In this document: one piece after another, positions 1-5,991 of the stretch
Numbering within the stretch: the stretch's first letter is position 1
Layout of the letters: every line of letters begins with the position of its first letter
Origin: Litorivivens sp041619575
GTDB lineage: Bacteria; Pseudomonadota; Gammaproteobacteria; Pseudomonadales; Spongiibacteraceae
Length of the DNA: 6,056 bases
Direction of reading: 5' to 3'
Assembly (NCBI GenBank): GCA_041619575.1
Contig: JBFKDP010000251.1
Span: forward strand, 1-6,056
Translations under genes and position numbers: made by a program
Notes under the pieces: generated by a model
Seen by the model: only the letters and a program-made list of their open reading frames with translations
Told to the model about the DNA's origin: nothing
Database searches by the model: none

Positions 1-393
1 ACCCCGGCCCCGGGGGCTCTGATAAGTGCTCCTACGTGGGGCGGTGGCAGCAACCTAGGTTCGGGCGATCTCGTGGTGTTGGTCGGCGAGAATGCTCAGC
101 CGATAGGTAGCAGTGCGCGGGGCGTCACCCGCTTCAATTACGGCGCCACCACCCATGGCGCCAGCGCAATCCGCTGGTATACCACCACGGGTGGCGACCC
201 CGCCGATTACACTCTATTGTCTAATGGAGTGCTTAGGCAATGGATGGCCTTTAGTAGTAATAACGCTGTAGGTCTGTTTTCCGGTTTCGCTCCTCTGCAA
301 ACCTTCGCCACCCCTCCGACATCCGTCGGCATTGATCTGGCGATTACCGCATTGCCGGCTGGCGTCGCGACCTCGCAAGGCCTGGTGGTGTGA
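1..393 (+). CDS. 3' end of an unrecognised Gly/Ser/Thr-rich protein (5' truncated by the window)
   Basis: The frame is open from base 1 to the TGA at 391-393, giving at least 130 residues with no stop, so the true start lies upstream of the window. I do not recognise the family. The visible part is rich in Gly, Ala, Ser and Thr, has no lysine and no cysteine, and has very few charged residues. It contains a Gly-rich stretch (APTWGGGSNLGSGD) near its beginning, several aromatic residues (FNY, RWYTT, RQWMAF), and a hydrophobic C-terminus ending GLVV. This composition resembles extracellular beta-rich or structural/appendage proteins more than a cytosolic enzyme, but that is inference. Codon choice in this frame looks like the neighbouring genes. 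The next gene follows after 55 nt on the same strand and could be co-transcribed. An internal ATG-like start at 73 (GTG) is less likely because the frame is open above it. Confidence 0.6.
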   Translation, partial: TPAPGALISAPTWGGGSNLGSGDLVVLVGENAQPIGSSARGVTRFNYGATTHGASAIRWYTTTGGDPADYTLLSNGVLRQWMAFSSNNAVGLFSGFAPLQTFATPPTSVGIDLAITALPAGVATSQGLVV

Positions 394-448
394 CCGTAAG
401 CGACCGCCTCAGGGAAAAGTGAGCGGGCGAATCGCGAGTGGTTGAGGT

Positions 449-1441
449 GTGACTGGAAACCGTGCACTGTCGCAGTTATTGACCCTGCGCGGCATTAACA
501 ACAGCGGTACCGCTCAGGTAGCGCTGAGAGCGGATGGCACCCCCCAGTTCTTTTTGTCTGGGGGAACCAATCTGAGCGATTTCCTGCAGCGCTCGGGCTG
601 GGGCATTCAGCCTGTGCTGTTGTCGCCTGTGGGTGAGAGCGCGCGTTATTCGGTTGCGCCGCCGTCGTTGATTATCAATGAAATATCGGACCCGGACAGT
701 CACAGCAGGGCCTTGCTACAGGCAGAGACTTTTCGCAGCCACTTCCCCGGGGTTTATTGTTTGAATGAGCCCGCCACTGTGCGAGCGCTGACCCGCAGCG
801 AAGTCAGTCGACGCTTGCACGGACTGGAAGGCGTGATAATGCCCAAAACCCGGCACTTCACGATCAATAGCCGCAACGACGTGCTGGATCTGCTGGAGCG
901 TAACCCGGGGCCGGTATTGCTGCGCAAGGCGGGGGAGCACAATGGCCGCAACACCGTGTTGGTCAATGCCATTGATGAGATTGATCGGACCGACTGCTTG
1001 CCGCTCGATGGCAGCACTTATTACCTCACTGACTTTGTCGATTTTCGCAGCGATGACGGTTTGTACCGCAAGTGGCGCCTGGTCGTGATCGGCGGTGAGG
1101 CCTACTTGCGGCACATGATAACGGGTGAACACTGGATGGTACATTCCGAGAGCCGCCTCGCTGCCTATGCACATGAAGAGACGCTTGCGTTGGCCACGTT
1201 CGAAAGCGAGCTCAAACCATGCATCGCCGGCACCTGTCGGCGAATCGCTGAGGCCCTTGAGCTGGACTATTTCGGCATTGACTGTTCAATACGAGCGGAT
1301 AATGCGTTGCTGATATTTGAAGCAAACCCCAACATGAATATTCTGGTCAATACGGACCCGACTCCCAATATGTTTGAGCAACCCATTGCGACTATTCTTG
1401 AGGCATTGAATACCTATCTGGAAGCTCGGATCGCGGCTTGA
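449..1441 (+). CDS. ATP-grasp (RimK/glutathione-synthetase-like) ligase family protein
   Basis: This is a 330-residue protein with an ATP-grasp fold. Family members use ATP to activate a carboxylate and join it to an amine or other nucleophile; the substrate here is unknown. Residues about 50-135 look like the pre-ATP-grasp domain (LIINEISDPDSHSRALL, then LNEPATVRALTRSEVSRRL and MPKTRHF). The central lid has a nucleotide-binding lysine in PVLLRK (K160) followed by GEHNGRNTVLV. KWRLVVIGGEAYLRH (about 208-222) and DYFGIDCSIR (about 273-282) are core strands. FEANPNMN (290-297) supplies the Glu and Asn that bind Mg-ATP, with D278 as partner. No methionine occurs before residue 131 and an in-frame TGA sits at 443-445, so the GTG at 449 is the best start; its ribosome binding site is poor. 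No signal peptide or membrane segment is seen. The stop overlaps the following methyltransferase start, implying a shared task. Function beyond the fold is not assigned. Confidence 0.82.
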   Translation: MTGNRALSQLLTLRGINNSGTAQVALRADGTPQFFLSGGTNLSDFLQRSGWGIQPVLLSPVGESARYSVAPPSLIINEISDPDSHSRALLQAETFRSHFPGVYCLNEPATVRALTRSEVSRRLHGLEGVIMPKTRHFTINSRNDVLDLLERNPGPVLLRKAGEHNGRNTVLVNAIDEIDRTDCLPLDGSTYYLTDFVDFRSDDGLYRKWRLVVIGGEAYLRHMITGEHWMVHSESRLAAYAHEETLALATFESELKPCIAGTCRRIAEALELDYFGIDCSIRADNALLIFEANPNMNILVNTDPTPNMFEQPIATILEALNTYLEARIAA

Positions 1442-2205
1442 TGGATTATAGCAACACCTTTAATCACCGGGGCTCGAGCTACGATTCCGCCATGCAGCGC
1501 TTTCCCTTTGCGCGAGCGAACGAGTTTCAAGCGCTTTTTTCTGGTATCGACATGGGTAACGTGCGTGAAGTGCTTGATATACCGGCTGGTGGGGGCTATT
1601 TGCGCCCCTACTTGCCGGCCGGTGTGCGCCTGCATGAATTTGATTTCAGTGCTGAATTTGCTGCTAAAAAGGCAAGCGTGAACCTCATAGCCGACGCGGG
1701 GGAACTACCGGCATCGGCTTTTGATCTGGCCGTTTCTCTTGCAGCGATTCATCACATTGATGAAAAGGCCTCCTTCCTGTCAGCAATAGTACGTTGCCTG
1801 GTGCCTGGGGGGCTAGGCTGTATCGCGGACGTTGTCGCGGATTCCGCCGAAGCCTCTTTTCTGGATGGCTTTGTGGCTCGCTACAATGGCTCAGGCCACA
1901 GCGGCAAGTATATGCAGTATGGCCAAGGACCTATACATGCTCTGCTGGAGGGTATTGCGTGCAGCCTGTGTGACTATGAGCTTAGGAGTTGCCCTTGGGT
2001 ATTTGCAGACGGCGCTGAGATGGTGGCCTTCGTTAGAGCCTTGTTCAACCTATCCGGTATTGACAATGCGTCAATTTACCGAGAGCTGGAGACGGTGTTG
2101 GGTGTATCGCAGGTGGGTACAAAGGTGATGTTGAATTGGACGCTGGTTTATGCAGTTTTAAAGAAGTGTCCGGACAGCGCAGCTAATGGTATTGGCTGCA
2201 CGTAG
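1441..2205 (+). CDS. class I SAM-dependent methyltransferase
   Basis: A 254-residue protein with a Rossmann-type methyltransferase core. Motif I is VLDIPAGGGYL (about 44-54), an unusual form of the usual DxGxGxG in which Pro-Ala replaces the first Gly. The acidic end of strand 2 is in HEFDFS (65-70), IADAGELP (83-90) is motif II, FDLAVSLAAIHHID (94-107) is the strand-4 motif seen in UbiE-like enzymes, and LVPGGLGCIADV (120-131) is the strand-5 region. The C-terminal half (about 135-250) is divergent and probably sets substrate choice; it carries several cysteines (174, 177, 184) that may be incidental. The ATG at 1441 overlaps the upstream TGA in TGATG, so translation is probably coupled to the ATP-grasp gene. 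A TTG at 1438 is in frame but less likely. The methyl acceptor cannot be read from sequence; a sugar, a small molecule or the product of the ATP-grasp enzyme are all possible. Confidence 0.82.
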   Translation: MDYSNTFNHRGSSYDSAMQRFPFARANEFQALFSGIDMGNVREVLDIPAGGGYLRPYLPAGVRLHEFDFSAEFAAKKASVNLIADAGELPASAFDLAVSLAAIHHIDEKASFLSAIVRCLVPGGLGCIADVVADSAEASFLDGFVARYNGSGHSGKYMQYGQGPIHALLEGIACSLCDYELRSCPWVFADGAEMVAFVRALFNLSGIDNASIYRELETVLGVSQVGTKVMLNWTLVYAVLKKCPDSAANGIGCT

Positions 2206-2354
2206 TATTTCAATATCCCTCCTGTATCAGGTCCTGCATCTGATGCTCTGTGCTCAGGTATCGTGCTAACTGGTGTCGTTGTCCGAATTTCGACTACACT
2301 AATGCTATTGACGAAGCCGCGCTGGCGCTTCGAGATATTTGAGTTGGGGGTAGT
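2206..2354 (+). promoter_or_regulatory. intergenic leader of the nucleotide-sugar dehydratase gene, with weak promoter-like elements and a hairpin
   Basis: This 149-nt gap holds no credible gene. TTGACG at 2308-2313 is a good -35 match, but the hexamers at the right distance downstream (around 2332-2339, GAGATATT) are poor. TACACT at 2295-2300 is an alternative -10 without a clear -35. A 6-bp inverted repeat, CGAAGC (2312-2317) with GCTTCG (2327-2332), could form a hairpin in the leader; it has no T-tract, so I do not call a terminator. GGGGG at 2346-2350 lies 4 nt before the GTG at 2355 and supports that start. Confidence 0.3.
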
Positions 2355-4331
2355 GTGATAAAAAACCGGCTACTGCGGATGGGCCGCGGTCAAAAGCGCA
2401 TAATTCAGATAGTGAGCGATGTGCTATTCATCAATGTCTCACTCGGCTGCGCGCTATGGATTCTCACCGGAAACGCTTCGTCATGGCTGGATTTTCGCTG
2501 GCTGTTTGTTCTGGGGCCCTTGCTGTCTATACCCGTATTTATTCGGACAGGGATGTACCGTGCGGTGTTGCGATATTTTGGTAATGAAGCACTCCTGGCA
2601 ATCGTTAAAGCGGTGACTCTGAGTACGGTGCTGCTCTGGTTAACGGTGAGCGCCTTGCAAACTCATTGGGAGCAGGTTCCGGTCCAGTTATTTTTGCTAA
2701 TCTGGATGCTGAATATTCTGTTTATCGGAGGTTCTCGACTGTTGATGCGCCAGTACTTTATGGGTGACTGGTATTTGGGTGGCGACGCCGGGGCTCTGGT
2801 GTCGCACCAGCCGTCTGACAGAAAGGCGGTGGCAATTTACGGTGCCGGGTCTGCCGGCAACCAGCTTCTCACCGCCTTGCGCATGGGTAAAGACATGCGT
2901 CCCGTTGCATTCATTGATGATGATCGCGGTATTATCGACCGGGTTATTGCTGGCATCAAAGTATACTCCCCCCAACGTATTGAAAGAATGATCCGCGATA
3001 CTGGCGCAACCGAGATTTTACTGGCGATTCCGTCGGCCTCGCGCTCGCGCAAGCGTGAAATTCTGGATTATCTGCAAGGTTTTTCTCTGCATGTTCGCTC
3101 GGTACCCGGGTTTATGGACTTAGCCAGCGGACGGGTAGAGGTCAGCGACATACAGGAAGTGGATGTAGCGGATTTGCTGGGCAGAGATGCGGTGCCGGCT
3201 CACAGTGCGATGCTTCACCGGTGTATTGACGGGCAAGCTGTCATGGTTACCGGCGCTGGGGGGTCTATTGGCAGCGAACTGTGTCGTCAGATTCTGACTT
3301 TGCAGCCTAGGACGCTGGTGCTCTATGAGCACAGTGAATTCAATTTGTATGCCATTCACGAAGAGTTGCAGGCACTTGTTGCCAAAAAATCACTCAGCGT
3401 GAATCTGGTGCCGGTGCTGGGCTCTATTCGACGCTACAGCCGCTTGGATAATGTGTTGGCTCACTGGGGTATCAATACAGTTTATCACGCGGCGGCCTAT
3501 AAGCATGTGCCTCTGGTCGAGCAGAATATTGCCGAAGGTATTCTAAATAATGTGGAGGGCACCCTGAATATCGCCCGCGCAGCGATAGAAAACGGTGTTG
3601 CCAATTTTGTGTTGGTGTCCACTGACAAAGCCGTTCGTCCTACCAATGTAATGGGCGCCACCAAGCGCCTGGCAGAAATGATCTTGCAGGCGCTCAGTAA
3701 GGAAACGTCGCTGGAAAGCCTGTCCAGTCAGGGCGCAGCCCAGCTTAATCGCACACGCTTTACCATGGTTCGCTTTGGCAATGTGCTGGGTTCATCGGGC
3801 TCGGTTATTCCGCGCTTTCGCGAGCAGATTTTGCAAGGCGGGCCGGTAACGGTTACCCACCCCAATATTACTCGCTACTTTATGACCATCCCCGAGGCCG
3901 CGCAGCTGGTTATACAAGCGGGGTCATTGGGTCAGGGCGGCGATGTGTTTTTGCTCGATATGGGTGAGCCGGTGCGTATACTTGACCTCGCCAAGAAAAT
4001 GATTCACCTGTCGGGGCTCTCGATCAAGGATGACGATAACCCGGCTGGCGATATCAGTATTGAATTCAGCGGCTTACGGCCGGGGGAAAAGCTGTATGAA
4101 GAGCTGTTGATTGGTGAGGACTCCGAATCGACCGAACACCCGATGATCATGCGAGCAAACGAGGAGCTCCTTCCCTGGGGCAAGCTGCAGTTAGTGCTCG
4201 AAGACCTGTTGGCATCGGTTGAAGCGAACGATTTCGCTGCGGTGAGAAAGTTGCTGCGGGAAACTGTTCAAGGCTACGTTCCAGAGAAAGAGATCGTTGA
4301 CCTGGTCTACACTCAGAAAACCTCCGGCTAG
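2355..4331 (+). CDS. membrane-anchored UDP-HexNAc 4,6-dehydratase, WbpM/CapD family polysaccharide biosynthesis protein
   Basis: A 658-residue protein, close to the length of Pseudomonas WbpM (about 665). Members usually convert UDP-GlcNAc to its 4-keto-6-deoxy form, the first step towards QuiNAc, FucNAc or bacillosamine-type sugars of O-antigen, capsule or exopolysaccharide. The N-terminus holds about four membrane segments (roughly 16-37, 48-66, 80-101, 110-130). A first Rossmann domain begins at YGAGSAG (162-168) and runs to about 270. The catalytic SDR domain begins at TGAGGSIGSE (299-308). AAAYKHVP lies at 379-386, STDKA at 422-426 and NVMGATK at 431-437: Met433 replaces the usual SDR tyrosine and Lys437 is kept, a known trait of this subfamily. 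FGNVLGSSGSVIPRF (474-488) and RYFMTIPEAAQLV (507-519) are conserved. The GTG start is preferred over ATG at 2379 because it is preceded by a G-rich site. The exact sugar is not determinable, so no symbol is given (wbpM-like). Confidence 0.93.
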   Translation: MIKNRLLRMGRGQKRIIQIVSDVLFINVSLGCALWILTGNASSWLDFRWLFVLGPLLSIPVFIRTGMYRAVLRYFGNEALLAIVKAVTLSTVLLWLTVSALQTHWEQVPVQLFLLIWMLNILFIGGSRLLMRQYFMGDWYLGGDAGALVSHQPSDRKAVAIYGAGSAGNQLLTALRMGKDMRPVAFIDDDRGIIDRVIAGIKVYSPQRIERMIRDTGATEILLAIPSASRSRKREILDYLQGFSLHVRSVPGFMDLASGRVEVSDIQEVDVADLLGRDAVPAHSAMLHRCIDGQAVMVTGAGGSIGSELCRQILTLQPRTLVLYEHSEFNLYAIHEELQALVAKKSLSVNLVPVLGSIRRYSRLDNVLAHWGINTVYHAAAYKHVPLVEQNIAEGILNNVEGTLNIARAAIENGVANFVLVSTDKAVRPTNVMGATKRLAEMILQALSKETSLESLSSQGAAQLNRTRFTMVRFGNVLGSSGSVIPRFREQILQGGPVTVTHPNITRYFMTIPEAAQLVIQAGSLGQGGDVFLLDMGEPVRILDLAKKMIHLSGLSIKDDDNPAGDISIEFSGLRPGEKLYEELLIGEDSESTEHPMIMRANEELLPWGKLQLVLEDLLASVEANDFAAVRKLLRETVQGYVPEKEIVDLVYTQKTSG

Positions 4332-4361
4332 TCCGAAAATAACCCTTCCCAAGCCTTTCGA

Positions 4362-4500
4362 AATTGCTTTGCGGTGTCTGCAATGACGGGATTGGGGGGC
4401 TGTTGGTGTCGCCGTCATCGCGAGGAGCGCAGCGACCTGGCGATCTCTTAGAATGGCTGTGGCCTTTAGGGGCTGCTTCGAGGTGCTCGCAATGACGGGC
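4362..4500. repeat. palindromic dispersed repeat, copy A (with an additional arm)
   Basis: The region begins 30 nt after the dehydratase stop. It holds an arm ending GCAATGACGGG (4362-4390), a short G-rich spacer, an opposite arm starting CCGTCATCGCGAGGAGCG and ending GCGATCTC (4412-4447), and then a further arm with CTCGCAATGACGGGC (4469-4500). The GTCATCGCGAG and CTCGCAATGAC ends can pair, so the transcript can fold into a long imperfect stem. Arms of the CGTCATTGCGAG...GCGATCTC type are known as dispersed REP-like intergenic repeats in many bacterial genomes. Two further copies in this window (5656-5747 and 5834-5928) support its being a repeat. It separates the polysaccharide gene from ftsY and may act as a 3' stabiliser or weak attenuator; this is inference. 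Confidence 0.8.
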
Positions 4501-4530
4501 TGAATGACATAGGTCGCCGTCGCCGGCAAG

Positions 4531-4539
4531 TGGTAGAAT
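4531..4539 (+). promoter_or_regulatory. candidate extended -10 promoter of ftsY
   Basis: TGG followed by TAGAAT (4534-4539) fits an extended -10 element (TGnTATAAT with one mismatch). No good -35 is seen at 17-18 nt upstream, which extended -10 promoters tolerate. It would start transcription near 4546, inside the first codons of the longest ftsY frame, which argues that translation begins further downstream. Confidence 0.45.
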
Positions 4540-4571
4540 ATCTGTTTTACAACTGGCCGGACTTTAGCCCC

Positions 4572-5654
4572 TTGAGTGAATCTGAACGAAATACCTCCTT
4601 CTTTTCCCGTTTAAAAGACGGCCTGACCGGCGCCGGCGAAGATCTGGCTGCCGCCGAAGGCTTTATTGAAGATGCCGAACTCGCGCCTTGGCAGCATGTT
4701 GAGCTGACGGACGAGCAGAAGGCTCGTTTGTTTGAGCGCCTGACCCGCGGCTTGCAGCAGACCGGCGCGAATATCGGTCAGGGCCTGGGCAATCTGCTGC
4801 TGGGTCACAAGGCAATTGATGAAGATTTGCTTGAAGAGATTGAAACCCAGCTGCTCGTGGCGGATATCGGGATGGACGCCACGCAGGAGATTATCGGGCG
4901 CATCACTGACTCGGTAAACCGCAATCAGCTGGCGGACTCAGATGCCCTCTACGAGGCCTTGAAGATAGAGCTTCGCGACCTTTTGGCACCTTGCGAGAAC
5001 GAGCTGGTCGTTGAGGCGGAAAAGAAACCCTACGTCATTCTGATGGTCGGCGTAAATGGTGTGGGCAAAACGACCACTATAGGCAAGCTGGCCAAGCAGC
5101 TTCAGGTGCTTGGCAAGTCAGTGATGCTGGCCGCGGGTGATACGTTTCGCGCTGCTGCGGTAGAGCAATTGCAGGTGTGGGGCGAGCGTAATAACGTGCC
5201 GGTAGTGGCGCAGCAGACTGGCGCAGATTCCGCCTCGGTGATTTATGACGCATTGCAGGCGGCCAAAGCGCGTGAAGTTGATGTGCTAATTGCGGATACC
5301 GCAGGGCGACTGCACAACAAAGACAACTTGATGGAAGAGTTGAAAAAGGTTGTGCGGGTCATGAAAAAAATCGACCCGGAGGCGCCGCATGAGGTGATGT
5401 TGGTGCTGGACGCCGGTACGGGTCAGAACGCGTTGTCGCAGGCTAGGCATTTTAAGGAGGCCGTTGGCGTGAGCGGCATTGCGTTGACCAAACTCGATGG
5501 TACGGCCAAGGGTGGGATTATCTTTGCGATTGGTCAGCAGCTGGGAATTCCCATTCGTTTTATTGGCATTGGGGAAGGTATCGGCGATCTTCGACCTTTC
5601 CGTGCAGACGAGTTTGTGGAAGCCCTGTTTGCAAGGCGTTCGGACGCGGTGTAG
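4572..5654 (+). CDS. ftsY: signal recognition particle receptor FtsY (SRP GTPase)
   Basis: FtsY docks SRP-bound ribosomes at the inner membrane and, with Ffh, hydrolyses GTP to hand nascent chains to SecYEG. Residues are numbered here from a GTG at 4530. An N-terminal amphipathic segment SFFSRLKDGL (23-32) resembles the first membrane-targeting helix. An acidic linker of only about 35 residues follows, and the second targeting helix and N domain begin at LFERLTRGLQQTGANIGQGLG (the last 20 residues of this stretch are most typical). The GTPase motifs are complete: GVNGVGKTT (174-182), DTFRAAAVEQL (204-214), DTAGR (256-260), TKLDGTAKGG (320-329) and GIGEGIGDLRPF (346-357). The acidic A region is much shorter than in E. 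coli. The frame is open upstream to GTG 4530, but that codon lies in the candidate promoter, so I choose TTG at 4572 (LSESERNTSFF), without a clear ribosome binding site; the start is uncertain while the product is not. ftsE follows after 337 nt. Confidence 0.95.
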   Translation: MSESERNTSFFSRLKDGLTGAGEDLAAAEGFIEDAELAPWQHVELTDEQKARLFERLTRGLQQTGANIGQGLGNLLLGHKAIDEDLLEEIETQLLVADIGMDATQEIIGRITDSVNRNQLADSDALYEALKIELRDLLAPCENELVVEAEKKPYVILMVGVNGVGKTTTIGKLAKQLQVLGKSVMLAAGDTFRAAAVEQLQVWGERNNVPVVAQQTGADSASVIYDALQAAKAREVDVLIADTAGRLHNKDNLMEELKKVVRVMKKIDPEAPHEVMLVLDAGTGQNALSQARHFKEAVGVSGIALTKLDGTAKGGIIFAIGQQLGIPIRFIGIGEGIGDLRPFRADEFVEALFARRSDAV

Positions 5655-5655
5655 G

Positions 5656-5747
5656 GAGATTGCTCCACCCTGCCGGGTTCGCAGTGACGGGTTTGAATGG
5701 GGTGTGGTAGTACTACCATTCATCGTGAGGAGCGCAGAGACGATCTC
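5656..5747. repeat. palindromic dispersed repeat, copy B, abutting the ftsY stop codon
   Basis: The copy starts 2 nt after the ftsY stop. Its ends are GAGATTGC (5656-5663) and GACGATCTC (to 5747), with the arm GCAGTGACGGG at 5681-5691 and the opposite arm TCATCGTGAGGAGCG from about 5720. The spacer between arms contains a perfect 14-bp palindrome, TGGTAGTACTACCA (5705-5718). Compared with copy C it aligns over its whole length, including the spacer (TTTG..AA.GG.TG.GGTAGT), but lacks about 4-5 nt before the final GATCTC. A fold of this RNA right after the stop could shield or end the ftsY message; this is inference. Confidence 0.8.
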
Positions 5748-5789
5748 ACCCCACTATACCCTCATATAAATCTTCCTATCGCGGGTTTT

Positions 5790-5833
5790 CTGGCTCAATC
5801 AATCGTATTTTGCGAACGCGTGAGCCGGCTTTT
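5790..5833 (+). terminator. possible Rho-independent terminator downstream of ftsY
   Basis: CTGGCTCA (5790-5797) pairs with TGAGCCGG (5821-5828) in an 8-bp stem that includes one T-G pair, and is followed by C then four T's (5830-5833). The 23-nt loop is long and the T-run short, so this is a weak candidate. It would separate ftsY transcription from ftsE. The rest of the stretch between the two repeat copies (5748-5833) shows nothing else. Confidence 0.3.
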
Positions 5834-5928
5834 AATTGCTTCGCCCTGCCAGGCTCGCAATGACGGGTTTGGAAAGGCTGCGGTAGTTCCACCCGTCATC
5901 GCGAGGAACGGAGCGACGCGGCGATCTC
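5834..5928. repeat. palindromic dispersed repeat, copy C, upstream of ftsE
   Basis: The copy runs from AATTGCTTCG (5834) to GCGATCTC (ending 5928). Its inner arms are CTCGCAATGACGGG (5854-5867) and CCCGTCATCGCGAGGA (from 5892), separated by a spacer of about 25 nt that matches the spacer of copy B. It is the least degenerate of the three copies. It lies immediately upstream of the candidate ftsE promoter. The similarity across arms and spacer indicates one mobile or dispersed unit of roughly 90 bp rather than chance hairpins. Confidence 0.8.
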
Positions 5929-5934
5929 CAAACC

Positions 5935-5964
5935 TCGGCACCGGATTCTCTCCTGCGCTACAAT
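5935..5964 (+). promoter_or_regulatory. candidate sigma70 promoter of ftsE
   Basis: TCGGCA (5935-5940, 4 of 6 to TTGACA) and TACAAT (5959-5964, 5 of 6 to TATAAT) are 18 nt apart. Transcription would begin near 5971, about 20 nt before the ftsE ATG. It gives ftsE its own promoter after the repeat-filled gap. Confidence 0.4.
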
Positions 5965-5991
5965 GCCCCCACGAAAAGAACCGGGCCAAGC

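Noticed and set aside
394..448. Frameshift joining the first gene and the ATP-grasp gene into one broken protein
   Set aside because: The two frames differ, but stops occur in the gap, the ATP-grasp protein already has its pre-ATP-grasp region, and the first protein ends in a normal-looking way. Two genes are simpler.
716..1174. 152-residue - strand open frame inside the ATP-grasp gene
   Set aside because: It lies opposite a clear ATP-grasp core with conserved motifs, and has no motif of its own.
2236..2246. GCATCTGATGC near-palindrome after the methyltransferase
   Set aside because: Only 5 bp around a single centre base, no T-run and no second copy; likely chance.
2355..4331. Loss of the catalytic tyrosine in the dehydratase as a sign of inactivity
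   Set aside because: Met in place of Tyr with the lysine kept (NVMGATK) is normal for the WbpM/FlaA1 group of enzymes.
4191..4529. 112-residue - strand open frame before ftsY
   Set aside because: It runs over repeat copy A and the end of the dehydratase gene, with no recognisable domain; it is a shadow of both.
4362..5928. CRISPR array
   Set aside because: The repeats are inverted, imperfect, irregularly spaced and interrupted by ftsY; there is no run of identical direct repeats with unique spacers.
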